This document shows, one piece after another, positions 34,201-40,500 of a stretch of 64,000 bases of DNA (its first letter is position 1; the number at the start of each line of letters is the position of its first letter). The translations under genes were made by a program, and so were the position numbers. The DNA is taken from contig OV277864.1 of NCBI GenBank assembly GCA_922989275.2, positions 6,324,001 through 6,388,000 of the forward strand. The letters run 5' to 3'. The stretch comes from Gari tellinella (Eukaryota; Mollusca; Bivalvia; Cardiida; Psammobiidae). The notes under the pieces were generated by a model that was not told the DNA's origin, ran no database searches, and was given only the letters and a program-made list of their open reading frames with translations.

Positions 34201-36880
34201 TTTTTGACACTCATTTTGATATTTTTAAGTCAAAATAGCTAAATTAATGACAATAAGGTAGTGAATAGGTTAAGTCAACCTACCTGTATTTTGAAGTCAA
34301 AACGTGTCTAAGTTTTGACTTAGAAATGAAGATAAGTTCGACTTAAATGAGATCAAGTTGTAAATCGAAATTGCTACACTGTAAAAGAGGGTTAAAAAAT
34401 CGTTTGATCATTGCTGATATGGACGAATTTCCGACATGCTGTAATATGCATCGTTAATAGGTTTTATATGTTTCCTTTTGGATTTGTCATAATATGGAAA
34501 TATGAAAGCAATACTTGAAGTGTTGAATGATTTTACATTCACAATGTTGTTTCAAGAGATCTCTGGCAATACACGAAAACGTTAAGTAGAGAAGGACGTT
34601 TTAAAAGCAGCTTATGGTCGAACAATGATGTCAATCGGTTCCAAACTGTTTATCATTCAGATAAAAGATTGATAATTGATCATATTCTTATCCCCAAAAA
34701 GCTGATATTTGGCTTGTTTAACATTTTGTTGCAATTTGAATGTGTTTAGATTCTTTAAAACAGAAAATACTGTAATAACATTTAATCACCTGTATAAAGG
34801 TAGATGTTACGGTGTTTTGGGCCAATTTCAAACTGGTGCATCAAGTTGATCATAAATACATTAATCGAATAACGTTTTCTCAACTGTATGAGTAGACGAG
34901 ATATTTTACCTTACCTCACTGATAATGGACCTTTCTTTTGCAAAGTCTCCGAACTCTTTGTACGCCCAACCATTTTGACAGTCTTCAGAAGTTACCGTCG
35001 TTACACCAGAATCATTCACTGTTTTTGTGATACTGCATTTATCATATCCGTAGGAGACAGTGATATCAGTTGCCATGGAAACGTTTGTTGATACCTCGTG
35101 ACATGCATATTCTGGCCTGTATCCTGAAAAGTTCATATTTAATATGGCTCTTATTGCACAGCGGAAAAGACGTTATTCGTTCTCAACTAAGCGTTATGTT
35201 TAACACCGTATATCAATTGGAGCCAAATAAGACGCAGGGCTGCCATTTCTCTGTCCTCAGATATTTATTCTAGAAGGATGCAGCTTAAAGCCAATGAAAA
35301 GTATGTAGAATGCGCCTTAGGGCGTATTCTACTTTACTTTCAACCATCTTTAAGTAATCGCGCTTGAAAAATTAAAATAGGAAATCTTAGGATATTTCAT
35401 GATCAGCTTATGGCAGCCCTGAAGACGACGGGTAACTCGGCGTGGAACCTGGCTTGAAATCGTATGTAATTATGATGAGATCGTCAACGTTTTTACGAGA
35501 TTGTCCTTTTCTATATTTAATTGCATTGTGTTTGCAATTAGTGTAGTTTGAGTTAAGGACAACTTTCAAGATAATGACAGGGATTTCTAAACCTCAAAAC
35601 AATGTACAGTGGATAAAGCCTTATTTTATCCCGCTTGAACGAAACTAAACGCAAATGTAATGTAACGAATTGCAGAAGTTAAAACATTTTTTTTACTTTT
35701 TTGGTATCTGATCTTGCTCCAAATTTGTGCACTTGACATACGTGTTTAATTCTTTCATGGTCCCGAATAACAGAGTGTTTGCGTCATTGAGAGTGAAAGA
35801 GTTCAGCATTAAGGCAACTATTATGAAAAAGAAAAGCAGATCTTTGCAACCACTGAAATTGATTTTTTGAATTCCAAAATTCTTTGAAAATTTACATACA
35901 ACACATATAAACAATACTTGATGCTGCTCTTGTGAATCACAAGTTTGATTTCCGTCTTGGACATATGCAGTAAAACCTCTCTATTACGACCACAGCTTTT
36001 TCAGTGTTAAGGGCAGGTGACTTCTTACTGAAGCAAGATGGGGGTAAATCAGAACTTTTCCTTTCGTTTCACTGGTAAACGACTGTCTTTTCAACATAAG
36101 TGCGATAATAGTGGAGAGGACATTACTTTTTCCCGCGAATACATACAGTGGAGATTCTGTTATTCTTTCCCAATAAACGCGTTTACGCTAAAACTATTAT
36201 TTTCACTGCAAACAGTTTGGAGCCAGATCAGACGCCGGGTAACCCGGCGTCTGATCTGGCTCCAAATTGTTTGCCACCAAGATAAAGATGAATTATTAGA
36301 ATTGTCAAAAAGTTGTACTTTTCTATGTTTTAGTGTTTTGCGTTTGCGTACGTTTACGTTTAAACGGGAAAGAATAACAGATTCTCCACTGTATGCATTG
36401 CAATAAAATGTTGAAATCAACAATGTGTAGGGAAATGGTTCAATGGAGAAGATTCTTTCCCAATAAACGCGTTACGCTAAATCATTATTTCAATAGCATA
36501 CATTTTGGAGTCAGATCAGACGCCGGGTAAACCGGTGTCTGATCAGGCTCCAAACTGCTTGCCACTCAGATTAAAATAGACGTGTCAACAAATTGTTTTC
36601 TACATGTTATGGCAATGCGTTTGCATTTCGTTTGCGTTTAAACGGGCGGGCAAGAATAACGTATTATCCACTGTATCATATTCTCCATTTTACTCAAGAA
36701 ATTGTTATTATTATTATTTGTTTGTTTTAATATACCTATAAAAACAATGGAGAGCACATGGAATCCACATGACCAAATGGCCACCAAATAGATAATAGCC
36801 TGTTTGACTTGGTATTTGCCAAATCGTCCAAGGGTAATCCATATCTTATCCACATCCACATAATCTACAGAGTCTGCCAT
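1005..36880 (-). CDS. SLC22-like transporter, gene A (complete, 11 coding exons)
   Basis: Multi-exon gene for an organic cation/anion transporter-like MFS protein of the SLC22 family, expected at the plasma membrane with 12 helices. The exons join in phase to 592 residues, a little above the family's usual 550 or so. Visible hallmarks: a first helix followed by a large extracellular loop with cysteines and two N-glycosylation sequons (NVS, NDS); EWDLVCER; the helix 2-3 MFS motif [18 protein letters not shown] (the family's PESPRWL position); helix 7 ending in TTYYG; its second-half partner [16 protein letters not shown]; and WIPET near the end. Coding order is join(36736-36880, 34915-35123, 33815-34045, 32226-32428, 31021-31193, 24579-24759, 23080-23214, 21164-21249, 4731-4851, 2769-2841, 1005-1226) on the minus strand. 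Family assignment is firm. The substrate cannot be told, and no promoter was recognised. Confidence 0.93.
1941..2186. mobile_element. MITE-A copy 1 (TA-target, 246 bp)
   Basis: Terminal inverted repeats of about 28 bp (CAGTGGAGAATSTGTTATTC...) flanked by TA on both sides, a Tc1/mariner-type target. The central hairpin GATCAGACGCCGG/CCGGCGTCTGATC is flanked by inverted CAAACAGTTTGGAGC. It has no coding capacity; the apparent frames across it are shadows. Confidence 0.9.
2412..2657. mobile_element. MITE-A copy 2
   Basis: 246 bp with TA on both sides, in the opposite internal orientation to copy 1 (left arm GTTTAAACGCAAACG). It lies 111 bp from exon 10 of gene A, in intron 10. Confidence 0.9.
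2769..2841 (-). CDS. Gene A exon 10 (helix 11)
   Basis: Acceptor ACTCCAG|AAACCTTG, donor TTTA|GTAAGT; 73 nt. It encodes [20 protein letters not shown] and FARNL, the SLC22 helix 11 (R-NLG-G-...R-GG-..P). Gene B's copy is at 56730-56802. Confidence 0.93.
3236..3350 (+). repeat. tRNA-like repeat head (degenerate)
   Basis: GCCGCGTAGGTAAAGGCGTT resembles an A-box region, and GGTCACGGGTTCGAATCC is a clear B box followed by a T-run. No complete cloverleaf. Similar heads: 44695-44795 (GTGGGTTCGGACC) and 54390-54450 (GAGTTCGATACCC). Confidence 0.5.
3869..4087. mobile_element. MITE-A, degenerate copy in intron 9 of gene A
   Basis: Ends CTGTGGAGAAGTCG and GTTCTCTACTG, flanked by TA. The central hairpin is eroded (GATCAGTCGCAGGGTTACC). 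Confidence 0.7.
4219..4708. mobile_element. TTAA-bounded element in intron 9 of gene A
   Basis: Begins TTAACCCATTTATGCC and ends AGGCTTAAATGGGTTAA, so inverted ends sit inside TTAA, as in piggyBac-type non-autonomous elements. It is interrupted by MITE-A copy 3. An inner hairpin at 4600-4672 has CAAACAGTGTATACC and its inverted partner. It ends 17 bp from the exon 9 donor. Confidence 0.75.
4286..4531. mobile_element. MITE-A copy 3, nested in a TTAA element
   Basis: 246 bp with TA target duplication, left arm AATAAACGCG. It interrupts the TTAA-bounded element 4219-4708, so it is the younger insertion. Confidence 0.9.
4731..4851 (-). CDS. Gene A exon 9 (helix 10)
   Basis: Acceptor TACAAACAG|GTGGAA, donor ATGAG|GTACAG. 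It encodes [20 protein letters not shown] through [12 protein letters not shown], the SLC22 helix 10 and ELYPT-R motif. Gene B has a close copy at 59619-59739. It is bracketed by two inverted MITEs (4286-4531 and 4905-5151). Confidence 0.93.
4905..5151. mobile_element. MITE-A copy 4
   Basis: 247 bp with TA target duplication and orientation opposite to copy 3. It starts 53 bp upstream of the exon 9 acceptor of gene A. Confidence 0.9.
5313..6060. other. Intron 8 of gene A, decayed repeat scraps
   Basis: Contains eroded MITE-A and hairpin pieces (TAACCCGGCGTCTGATCAGG at 5371; AACAAACGCGTTTATGC at 5667). A 60-bp stretch at 5520-5600 returns inverted at 5955-6045. No gene seen. Confidence 0.5.
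6065..7170. repeat. Satellite, ~180-bp units (six copies)
   Basis: Period 175-190 bp. Each unit has AGTAGTAGGCATTTCGTGTT, GTTGGCAAACAGTTGTTTTT, CATAATTTGGGTGTGCTGAA and the pair AAAATGGCGG...AAAATGGCCGCC. The apparent minus-strand frames across it are repeats of one another and not genes. Confidence 0.85.
7510..8368 (-). mobile_element. 3' region of the same retroelement, with an AC-rich direct repeat
   Basis: GAAAGACTCAAGCAGGAAAC and CATTCCTTCATCTACACAC blocks at about 7528-7655 and 7951-8075 (period about 425), enclosing an unrelated GGAGCCCGCCTTGGTACGGT segment. A third short copy is at 44009-44096. The short AC-rich frames here are not genes. Confidence 0.55.
8369..8825 (-). pseudogene. 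Retroelement RT C-terminal fragment
   Basis: Open for about 150 codons on the minus strand with no ATG at its start: [50 protein letters not shown] and [18 protein letters not shown], stop at 8369. This C-terminal pattern is common behind reverse transcriptases of invertebrate retroelements. The RT itself is absent (5' truncated). Confidence 0.75.
8826..9439. other. Intron 8 of gene A, no feature recognised
   Basis: AT-rich sequence without convincing frames or repeats that recur in this window. Confidence 0.4.
9440..11090 (+). pseudogene. Decayed copy of a repeat-borne uncharacterised protein gene
   Basis: Collinear fragments in shifting frames: [20 protein letters not shown] (9474 on; a zinc-binding-like CxxC), [25 protein letters not shown] (9890), [20 protein letters not shown] and [16 protein letters not shown] (10050-10160), TNVGYMPII (10570), then [20 protein letters not shown] and [20 protein letters not shown] (10800-10990). 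From memory of the family, such proteins occur in many near-identical copies in coral, hydra and bivalve genomes. Function unknown; association with mobile DNA is inference. This copy has several frameshifts. Confidence 0.6.
11100..11960. repeat. Tandem repeat, ~342-bp units (2.5 copies)
   Basis: ATTGTTCTAAGGTAGCCATT begins at 11221 and 11564, with a partial third unit at about 11905. Copies are nearly identical over GTCCATAGTCATAAAGTATT and TGTAGCGGCCATATTAAG. Confidence 0.85.
12120..12800. repeat. Same ~180-bp satellite, inverted, about two good units
   Basis: GGCGGCCATTTTG, CTTGGCAAATGGCATA, CAAATTATGTAAAAACAACT and CACGAAATTCCTACTACT run opposite to 6065-7170. The part before 12475 is more diverged but keeps CCATTTTG...GCCATTTT. 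Confidence 0.75.
12831..13052. mobile_element. MITE-A, degenerate copy left of the array
   Basis: Left end CAGTAGAGGATAC and central GCCGGATTACCCGGCGTC hairpin, with GGGAAAGAATAA near the right end but no intact terminus. A further scrap (TAACGTCTTCTCCACTTTA) reaches 13320, next to the exon array. Confidence 0.65.
16720..19390. repeat. Higher-order repeat: two ~1305-bp blocks of 13 array units
   Basis: Marker variants recur at an exact 1305-bp offset. The segment at 16940-17170 equals 18245-18475, and 17724-17927 equals 19029-19232 except for about one residue in translation. A TTTTTT insertion in one unit (around 17824 and 19129) and an ATAGGTATTG variant are shared. The block therefore duplicated recently as a unit. 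Exact borders are approximate. Confidence 0.85.
21164..21249 (-). CDS. Gene A exon 8 (helix 9), founder unit of the exon-8 array
   Basis: Acceptor TTGAATTTCTAG|ATACGG, donor AGCCG|GTAAGT; 86 nt, phase 2 in and 1 out. The join gives [18 protein letters not shown] and then [13 protein letters not shown], the second MFS loop motif plus helix 9. This is the rightmost member of the 100-bp array and the only unit with the YGRKP codons and a plausible acceptor. The next coding exon is more than 16 kb away at 4851. Confidence 0.9.
21308..21558. mobile_element. TTAA MITE family B, copy 1, beside the exon-8 array
   Basis: Bounded by TTAATTCTTTTCTTCC and ACTAGGGTTCAAAGGGTTAA. Contains CAAACAGTGAAGACCCTGAT, a GGGCTC/GAGCCC hairpin and CCATTTCTGACTTTTAA. 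It starts 59 bp upstream of exon 8. Confidence 0.85.
22204..22449. mobile_element. MITE-A copy 5
   Basis: 246 bp, intact terminal repeats, TA at both ends, central hairpin perfect (CCGGGTAACCCGG). It lies in intron 7 of gene A. Confidence 0.9.
22450..23079. other. Intron 7 of gene A, no feature recognised
   Basis: Short chance frames only. No repeat of the families above. Confidence 0.4.
23080..23214 (-). CDS. Gene A exon 7 (helices 7-8)
   Basis: Acceptor TTTGTGTAG|GATCAC, donor AACAG|GTAGGT. It reads [20 protein letters not shown], then [19 protein letters not shown] and SMINR. This is the conserved YYG...LGG-D-Y-NFF...E-P stretch of SLC22 transporters. It ends two bases into the arginine codon completed by exon 8. 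Confidence 0.93.
23420..24325. other. Intron 6 of gene A, mostly unassigned
   Basis: After a family C hairpin (23345-23415) there is a stretch with repeated AATAAAGCA/AAGCACTAAGGAATAAAGC words at 23660-23800, otherwise nothing recognised. Confidence 0.4.
24326..24571. mobile_element. MITE-A copy 6, abutting the exon 6 donor
   Basis: 246 bp. The TA at its right end forms positions +6/+7 of intron 6 (GTAGG-TA-CAGTGG). Left arm is of the AATAAACxCG type. Confidence 0.9.
24579..24759 (-). CDS. Gene A exon 6 (loop to helix 7)
   Basis: Acceptor TTTACAACAG|AACTTATT, donor GCTTG|GTAGGTA. It encodes a lysine-rich loop followed by [18 protein letters not shown] and LWFAW. Joined to exon 7 it reads [13 protein letters not shown], the family's helix-7 pattern. 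The donor lies 7 bp from a 246-bp MITE, and a second, oppositely oriented MITE lies 134 bp on the other side. Confidence 0.9.
24894..25139. mobile_element. MITE-A copy 7
   Basis: 246 bp with TA both sides, orientation opposite to copy 6. The pair brackets exon 6 of gene A. Confidence 0.9.
25348..25492 (+). CDS. Candidate exon of an unknown plus-strand gene
   Basis: 145 nt with strong borders: TTATAATTTGTTTCAG|CTGG acceptor and TTGAAA|GTAAGTACC donor. Open in one frame, reading [20 protein letters not shown] through [21 protein letters not shown] do not recognise the protein. It lies antisense in intron 5 of the SLC22 gene A, close to a MITE-A copy. It could be part of a nested host gene, a transposon gene or a chance match. 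No partner exon was found. Confidence 0.35.
25850..25922 (+). tRNA. tRNA-like gene, Thr(GGT)-type cloverleaf, copy 1
   Basis: 73 nt with D arm GCTC...GAGC, anticodon stem TTGGC/GCCAG, loop ATGGTAA (anticodon GGT), T arm CTGGG-TTCGAGT-CCCAG, and A and B boxes. The acceptor stem GACTCGG/TAGAGTC has one mismatch. A TTTTT follows. Animals normally use AGT for threonine, so this may be a tRNA-derived repeat rather than a working gene. Confidence 0.55.
26113..26185 (+). tRNA. tRNA-like gene, Thr(GGT)-type cloverleaf, copy 2
   Basis: Same fold, with acceptor GACTCGG/TTGAGTC closed by two G-T pairs. It sits in the second of two 263-bp direct repeats. The 5' flank TAGCCGGGCAGAGAATATGG is shared with copy 1, pointing to duplication of a tRNA-plus-flank module. 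Confidence 0.55.
26507..27342 (+). pseudogene. Penelope-like retroelement fragment (RT end and GIY-YIG endonuclease)
   Basis: One frame runs from about 26513 ([20 protein letters not shown]...) to 26975 and carries the C-terminal part of a reverse transcriptase and linker ([20 protein letters not shown]). A one-base loss near 26975 shifts into a second frame with [15 protein letters not shown] and the rest of a GIY-YIG domain, ending with a stop at 27340-27342. This order is typical of Penelope-like elements. The 5' half of the element is absent: upstream sequence is a family C hairpin. Inactive. Confidence 0.85.
27360..27405 (+). ncRNA. Hammerhead-like hairpin after the Penelope-like frame
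   Basis: GTGAAC-AGTCCA-GTTCAC forms a perfect stem directly followed by GAAAC, preceded by TGATCAA, a degraded version of the CTGATGA core. Penelope-like elements are known to carry hammerhead ribozymes. Here one core strand is broken, so at most a relic. Confidence 0.35.
27410..28260. other. Intron 5 of gene A, no gene recognised
   Basis: Half of a family C-like hairpin at 27650-27685 (CTTAAGGGTGATTTCGGTTT). Otherwise unassigned AT-rich DNA. Confidence 0.4.
28611..28745. repeat. Two adjacent 60-bp hairpin modules
   Basis: Each has CAGATCAGACG.../...CGTCTGATC arms flanked by inverted GTTTGGA/TCCAAAC. They are the same as the hairpin at the centre of MITE-A but without its ends. Confidence 0.75.
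28746..29879. other. Intron 5 of gene A, no gene recognised
   Basis: No convincing frame. The sequence grades into the AT-rich minisatellite from about 29700. Confidence 0.4.
29880..30960. repeat. AT-rich minisatellite, 53-bp units
   Basis: About 17 units of TTGTATTGTATAGCACAGTA, TTGTATTGTATT, then alternating TA and TATTCG. Period 53 counted at 30121, 30174 and 30227. Its long forward frames are an effect of the repeat lacking stops. Confidence 0.9.
31021..31193 (-). CDS. Gene A exon 5 (central cytoplasmic loop, DESLRWL)
   Basis: Acceptor AATTATAG|TTTTACAG and donor AAAATAG|GTAATT. The join gives [19 protein letters not shown], the SLC22 PESPRWL motif followed by the amphipathic loop ([13 protein letters not shown]). 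This acceptor, not the AG six bases further in, is the one that keeps phase 2. Confidence 0.92.
31617..32094. mobile_element. 478-bp inverted-repeat element, copy 1
   Basis: Terminal repeats of about 32 bp with one mismatch or so: CTGTAGCGCGTTCAG... and ...CTGAACGCGCTACAG, including CCGTATCGATGGCCA. It contains AAAATGGCGACCAAAT and no coding frame. It lies between exons 5 and 4 of gene A. Confidence 0.8.
32226..32428 (-). CDS. Gene A exon 4 (helices 5-6)
   Basis: Acceptor GTTTTAG|GGTACC, donor GGTT|GTAAGT, phase 0 in and 2 out. It encodes [20 protein letters not shown], matching the SLC22 segment in which a charged residue in helix 4/5 precedes the loop, then two helices ending SSWSLVEW. Confidence 0.92.
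32700..33330. repeat. Degenerate tandem repeat with AAGGTCAC motifs
   Basis: Recurring GTACTTAGTCCATAACTGAT, TAAACGCAAACAAAT, GATCAAGGTCAC and CATCAGCATGTG at roughly 110-180 bp spacing, in intron 3 of gene A. No gene seen. Confidence 0.6.
33536..33769. mobile_element. TTAA MITE family B, copy 2, with perfect palindrome
   Basis: TTAACCCATTATCCCC ... AGGGCTAAATGAGTTAA. Its core is a perfect 66-bp palindrome (33626-33691). It lies in intron 3 of gene A, 46 bp from exon 3. Confidence 0.85.
33626..33691. repeat. Perfect 66-bp palindrome
   Basis: CAAACAGTGAAGTCCCTGAT then CAGAGGGCTCC, centre TGCA, then the exact reverse complement. There is no spacer. It is the core of a family B MITE. Confidence 0.95.
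33815..34045 (-). CDS. Gene A exon 3 (helices 2-4)
   Basis: Acceptor CTTTCAG|TGGGAC, donor CAACAG|GTACAA; 77 whole codons. It carries WDLVCERAE, helix 2 with FGQGIGAF, the MFS loop motif LADRFGRKP, and ends in [13 protein letters not shown]-type element with a perfect palindrome lies 46 bp beyond its donor. Confidence 0.93.
34140..34207. repeat. Solo hairpin module
   Basis: CAAACAGTTTGATTCCTGAT then CAGACGCCGC, ATAAAG and the inverse arms. It lies in intron 2 of gene A. Further solo modules lie at 5263-5312, 33450-33510, 36997-37062 and 58160-58210. Confidence 0.75.
34915..35123 (-). CDS. Gene A exon 2 (large extracellular loop)
   Basis: Acceptor TTTTCAG|GATACAGG, donor GTGAG|GTAAGG. It encodes about 69 residues running from YRPEYACHE to RSIISE, with three cysteines (YACHE, DKCSI, EDCQN) and NVS and NDS sequons, as in the glycosylated first loop of SLC22 proteins. 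Phase 1 in, phase 0 out. It joins exon 3 to give SIISE-WDLVCER, the family signature. Confidence 0.9.
36146..36391. mobile_element. MITE-A copy 8
   Basis: 246 bp with TA both sides, in intron 1 of gene A. A degenerate relative follows 50 bp later. Confidence 0.9.
36441..36673. mobile_element. MITE-A, degenerate copy
   Basis: Recognisable ends (CAATGGAGAAG... and ...TTATCCACTG), AATAAACGCG arm and diverged central hairpin GACGCCGGGTAAACCGGTGTC. It ends 63 bp from exon 1. Confidence 0.75.
36736..36880 (-). CDS. Gene A exon 1 (N-terminus, helix 1)
   Basis: Starts [18 protein letters not shown], a short acidic cytoplasmic N-terminus, then [10 protein letters not shown] and the first helix ending SIVFIG. 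The donor is ATAG|GTATAT, phase 1. The ATG was chosen because the N-terminal pattern (acidic stretch, then G-FG-YQ) is typical of SLC22 proteins. An upstream non-coding exon is possible but not seen. A degenerate MITE lies just downstream in intron 1. Confidence 0.85.
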
Positions 36881-37149
36881 CTCCGTAGTAGTATAGCAAT
36901 GGTATGTTCATCAAATGGATTATTTCTATGCATGCTTTATCAGACGTACTGTATACTGACCTGGTCACTGTCTTACCCCGAGTTTAATGATTATTTGCAA
37001 ATAGTTTGGATTCTGATCAGACGCCGCGTATCATGGCGTCTGATCCGATTCCAAACTGTTTGGAATGTCTTAGTCATCTCTTATTATACAACATTTAAAA
37101 CTTTAGAATAAAAAAACGACACAATTGTTTAGAATTGATGACGTCATGA

Positions 37150-38028
37150 CAAAATGAAGGGGCTAACACTATTGTATACTAATGTATTAAAAGTATGGTA
37201 CAACATTAAGACAATGGTAAAATTCTTAATTTGCAAATGACATATTACAGATACATGTATATCGACGGTGCCAATCCATACCCAAGTAATTGAAAAATCA
37301 CAAGATTAATATTTTATTGCCCATTAATTATATTGCCCAGGCCATGAAAAATAAGCATCTAAAGAAACGATTTTAACGTTTGGTAAGGACCATGCAGCAA
37401 TGATAATTTCTACTAAGTTTCAACCAAACCAGACCAGTAGAATTTTAATTTCAGTTTTAAATATATTTGTTCAACATGGAAATGGGGTTGGGCCACAAGT
37501 TCCAAAAACATTAGTTACGGCCCTTCCCCTAGCAATTATTTACACAATACTGATAATGGCAAGTGACTACTATTAACCCATTTATGTACATCTTTCATAG
37601 TAACAAACAGAAAAGATCCAGTCCTAAGGACTTGGGTTAGTCCTTGGGTTTTAATCTTCACTATATACTATATACAGTGTTTAGTACAGACACGTCACTG
37701 AGAATCGCTACAAAGTTTCAACAAGTCGGACCAGTAGAATTTGAGTTTGGATAGCTTTCAAGATGGCTCCCATTGCGGTCGCATTGAATTTTAAATCGAT
37801 TTGAAAATAAGAGCGTTAGTTAAGGACCATGCGCTGATCAGTTTTATTACATTTCAAATAAGTCGGTCCATTTCAGTTTGATTTAAGGTTTCAAATAGAT
37901 GTTCAAGATGGTCGCATTGGCATCCATGTGGGATATCAATTCACCCTAAGAATAATGCACTATGCACTGATCATGTACAAACAATGTTTCAACAAAATCG
38001 ACCCATTTGAAAAGGGGTTTAACTCTTT
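37150..38028. repeat. Dispersed mollusc-type repeat, upstream of gene A
   Basis: Recurrent AAGTTTCAACCAAACCAGAC and CAGTAGAATTT blocks and CAAGATGGTCGCATTGGC segments, with ACGACGGACGATGCACTACG at 38255-38285 after the nested family B MITE. No coding frame. Any promoter of gene A would lie in or near here, but none was recognised. Confidence 0.5.
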
Positions 38029-38244
38029 CCTCCCTGAAACTTTAAATGGACAATTCCAGTTTCAATTTTTGTCTAGTCCATTTCTGGCATTTAAGAGTTG
38101 TTTTTGTCAATTTTGGCATTATTGACAAACAGTGAAGACCCTGATCAGAGGGCTCCTTCACTGTTTGCACAGGACAAGTGTATTATTCACATGTACACTG
38201 TTTGAAATGACGCCTACATGCGGGACTAGGGTTTAAAGGGTTAA
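38029..38244. mobile_element. TTAA MITE family B, copy 3
   Basis: TTAACTCTTTCCTCCC ... GGGTTTAAAGGGTTAA. Most of the right arm of the hairpin is deleted (GGGCTCCTTCACTGTTTG). Confidence 0.8.
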
Positions 38245-39257
38245 AATGTTAACACGCGACGTACGACGGACGATGCACTACGCACGAAGGTAAAAAATGG
38301 ACGGAATGCAATAAGTAACATGATTGATTATGGGAGATAAAATAGCCCTTTCCCACATGAAAACGCGCCTTTTAGCACATTTAATTTGTTCCTCCACAAA
38401 GATATAAATAGTTCCAATTTATACAGACACACTTGTTTTTACTTTTAACCGGCTTTAAGGGGTCACCTGTTTTCAGAACTAGAAAAGACTATCGGGTAAA
38501 GGGTAAAATAACATGACAGGGTCTTTTATTTCTCGAGAGTGACCTAAAACAGTGTGTAATGAATATTCATGAAAACGTACTCATACTAAGAGGACGTAAT
38601 TCCCGGTTATCCGTACATTATGTACGAACATCAAATTACGTTTCATAGACATGCCTACATGTAAGTAGATTTAAGGTCGTTATTACGAAAATGTTTCCAT
38701 ATAATCCCGTTTAAAAACCTCTCGAGATTGGGACAATGCAAGTCTTTCCCCAAAATAATAAGTGTTTAATTGAATTCAGTGTTTATTGCTTTGCATGCTT
38801 ATACATTTGCAAAAGTTTGGATTCAGATGAGACGCCGCGTACATGTTACTCTTTGATACTCTGACCCAATTTTAAAAGATGTTTCAATATTTTAGATTTA
38901 AAAACGAAGACATTAGCAGACGGAAACTTACATTGGTTGAAAGAGTTATAGTTCAACACTTTAATTTAAATTCAGTGAAGTTGGATTAGTTTTGATAAAT
39001 ATTTGGAGAGGCGATTGTTAAGGGATGTGTTTAAATAGGGATAAACGGTATATTCTGTGTTTAAGAGAAGTGGCGCCTAAAAGCAGTATGTACGAGGGTT
39101 GTTATTTAAGTTCGTAGACTTTTTTTCATAAAAGTTTTAGTTATCGTAGCTGAAAAATAAAACAAGCAGCACTAAAAACGTTGATCTTTTTCTGATTATA
39201 ATACATAATTTCATATCAGTACATAAAGCCATGATAAAATTATAGTGATTCGAAGAA

Positions 39258-39775
39258 AGGCTACTCACAGCTGCGGCAGATAGGTCATATTAGACAGTAC
39301 CTTTCTCCAGAAGCTACAAAGACCTTGATCAATTCTCTGGTCACTTCAAAAATTGACTACTGCAACTCACTGCTGTATGGGATTCCCCAAAACTCATTAT
39401 GCAAACTACAGCGTGTGCAAAATACAGCAGCCCGCATCATTACCAGGACCCCTCGGTAGAATCACATCACTCCAGTCTTGAAGGATCTTCACTGGCTTCC
39501 AGTTCAACACAGAATTGAATTCAAAATTCTGACACTCACATACAAAGCCATGTGCAATGATTCTCCAAGGTACATTGTCAATATGCTTGGCGTGTATAAA
39601 CCTCGAAGAGAGCTGCGGTCTGCAACTCAATCAGTATCGCTGGTTGTACCGAGGAGTCGTTTGGTGAGGTGTGGAGATAGAAGTTTCATGCATGCAGCCC
39701 CAAAGCTCTGGAACAGTCTACCATCAGACAGTAGAGATGCAAGCTCAGTTGCAGTTTTCAAAAAGCATCTTTAAT
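39258..39775 (+). pseudogene. LINE (CR1/L2-like) RT C-terminal fragment
   Basis: One frame with a single internal stop at about 39457: INSLVTSKIDYCNSLLYGIP, LCKLQRVQNTAARII, then LKDLHWLPVQHRIEFKILTL and the typical end PKLWNSLPSDSRDASSVAVF. The 5' part is missing (usual 5' truncation). The last sense codons are at about 39772. Confidence 0.85.
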
Positions 39776-40500
39776 ATCTGTTATTAGAACACTGCTACCT
39801 ATGCGATATGTTCTTGCTGTAGATGTTGTGGGTCCAAATGGAAGTTTCTGGAGTATTATCTGGTTTTCGGTCTCTTATAGAAATTTTAGTTATTGTCGCA
39901 TGCTATTTTTCCTAGTTATGTTACATTGGGCGGCCTGCATTGGGCGTTCTGCTATTATTTCTATCAGTCGGCATAAAGAAGCCATTTGCTTCGTTGCTCT
40001 CGATTGTTGAGGTAGTGCAATCGCCGTTTTGGGGGTTGTCTTCTGTATGTTTAGTGGCCTTCATTGGGCGCTCTACTGTTATTTCTATCAGTCCGCATAA
40101 AGAAGCCATTTGCTTCGTTGCTCTTGATTGATGGGGTAACGTGATCGCCATTTTGGGGCTGTCTTTTGTACGTTTATTATGTTTATTTTATATCTAATTG
40201 TAGTTATTTGTCTTTTCCTGGCGGCTTGCATTTGGGCGCTCTACTATTGTTTCTATCGGTCGACAATCAGAAGCCGGTTGCTTCATTGCTGATTGATGGG
40301 AGTAATGTGATCGCCATTTTGGGGGCTGTCTTTTATATGTTTATTCATGTTTATTTTAGATCATATTGTAGTTATTTTGTCTTTTCTTGTTTGTAGGTAT
40401 ATATTTGCAACTTCATGTGAAGCGCTTTTGAACGCACTACTCCTGTGTGAAAAGAGCGCTATATAAATCTGGTATAATAAAAATAATAATAATCTAAGCA
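39776..40500 (+). mobile_element. 3' UTR and tail of the CR1/L2-like LINE
   Basis: Ends GAGCGCTATATAAATCTGGT then an ATAATAAT tail, the classic 3' end of this LINE group. Contains about 2.5 copies of a ~125-bp tandem block (GGCGTTCTGCTATTATTTCT, AAGAAGCCATTTGCTTC, CGCCATTTTGGGG) at 39925-40370. Confidence 0.75.
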
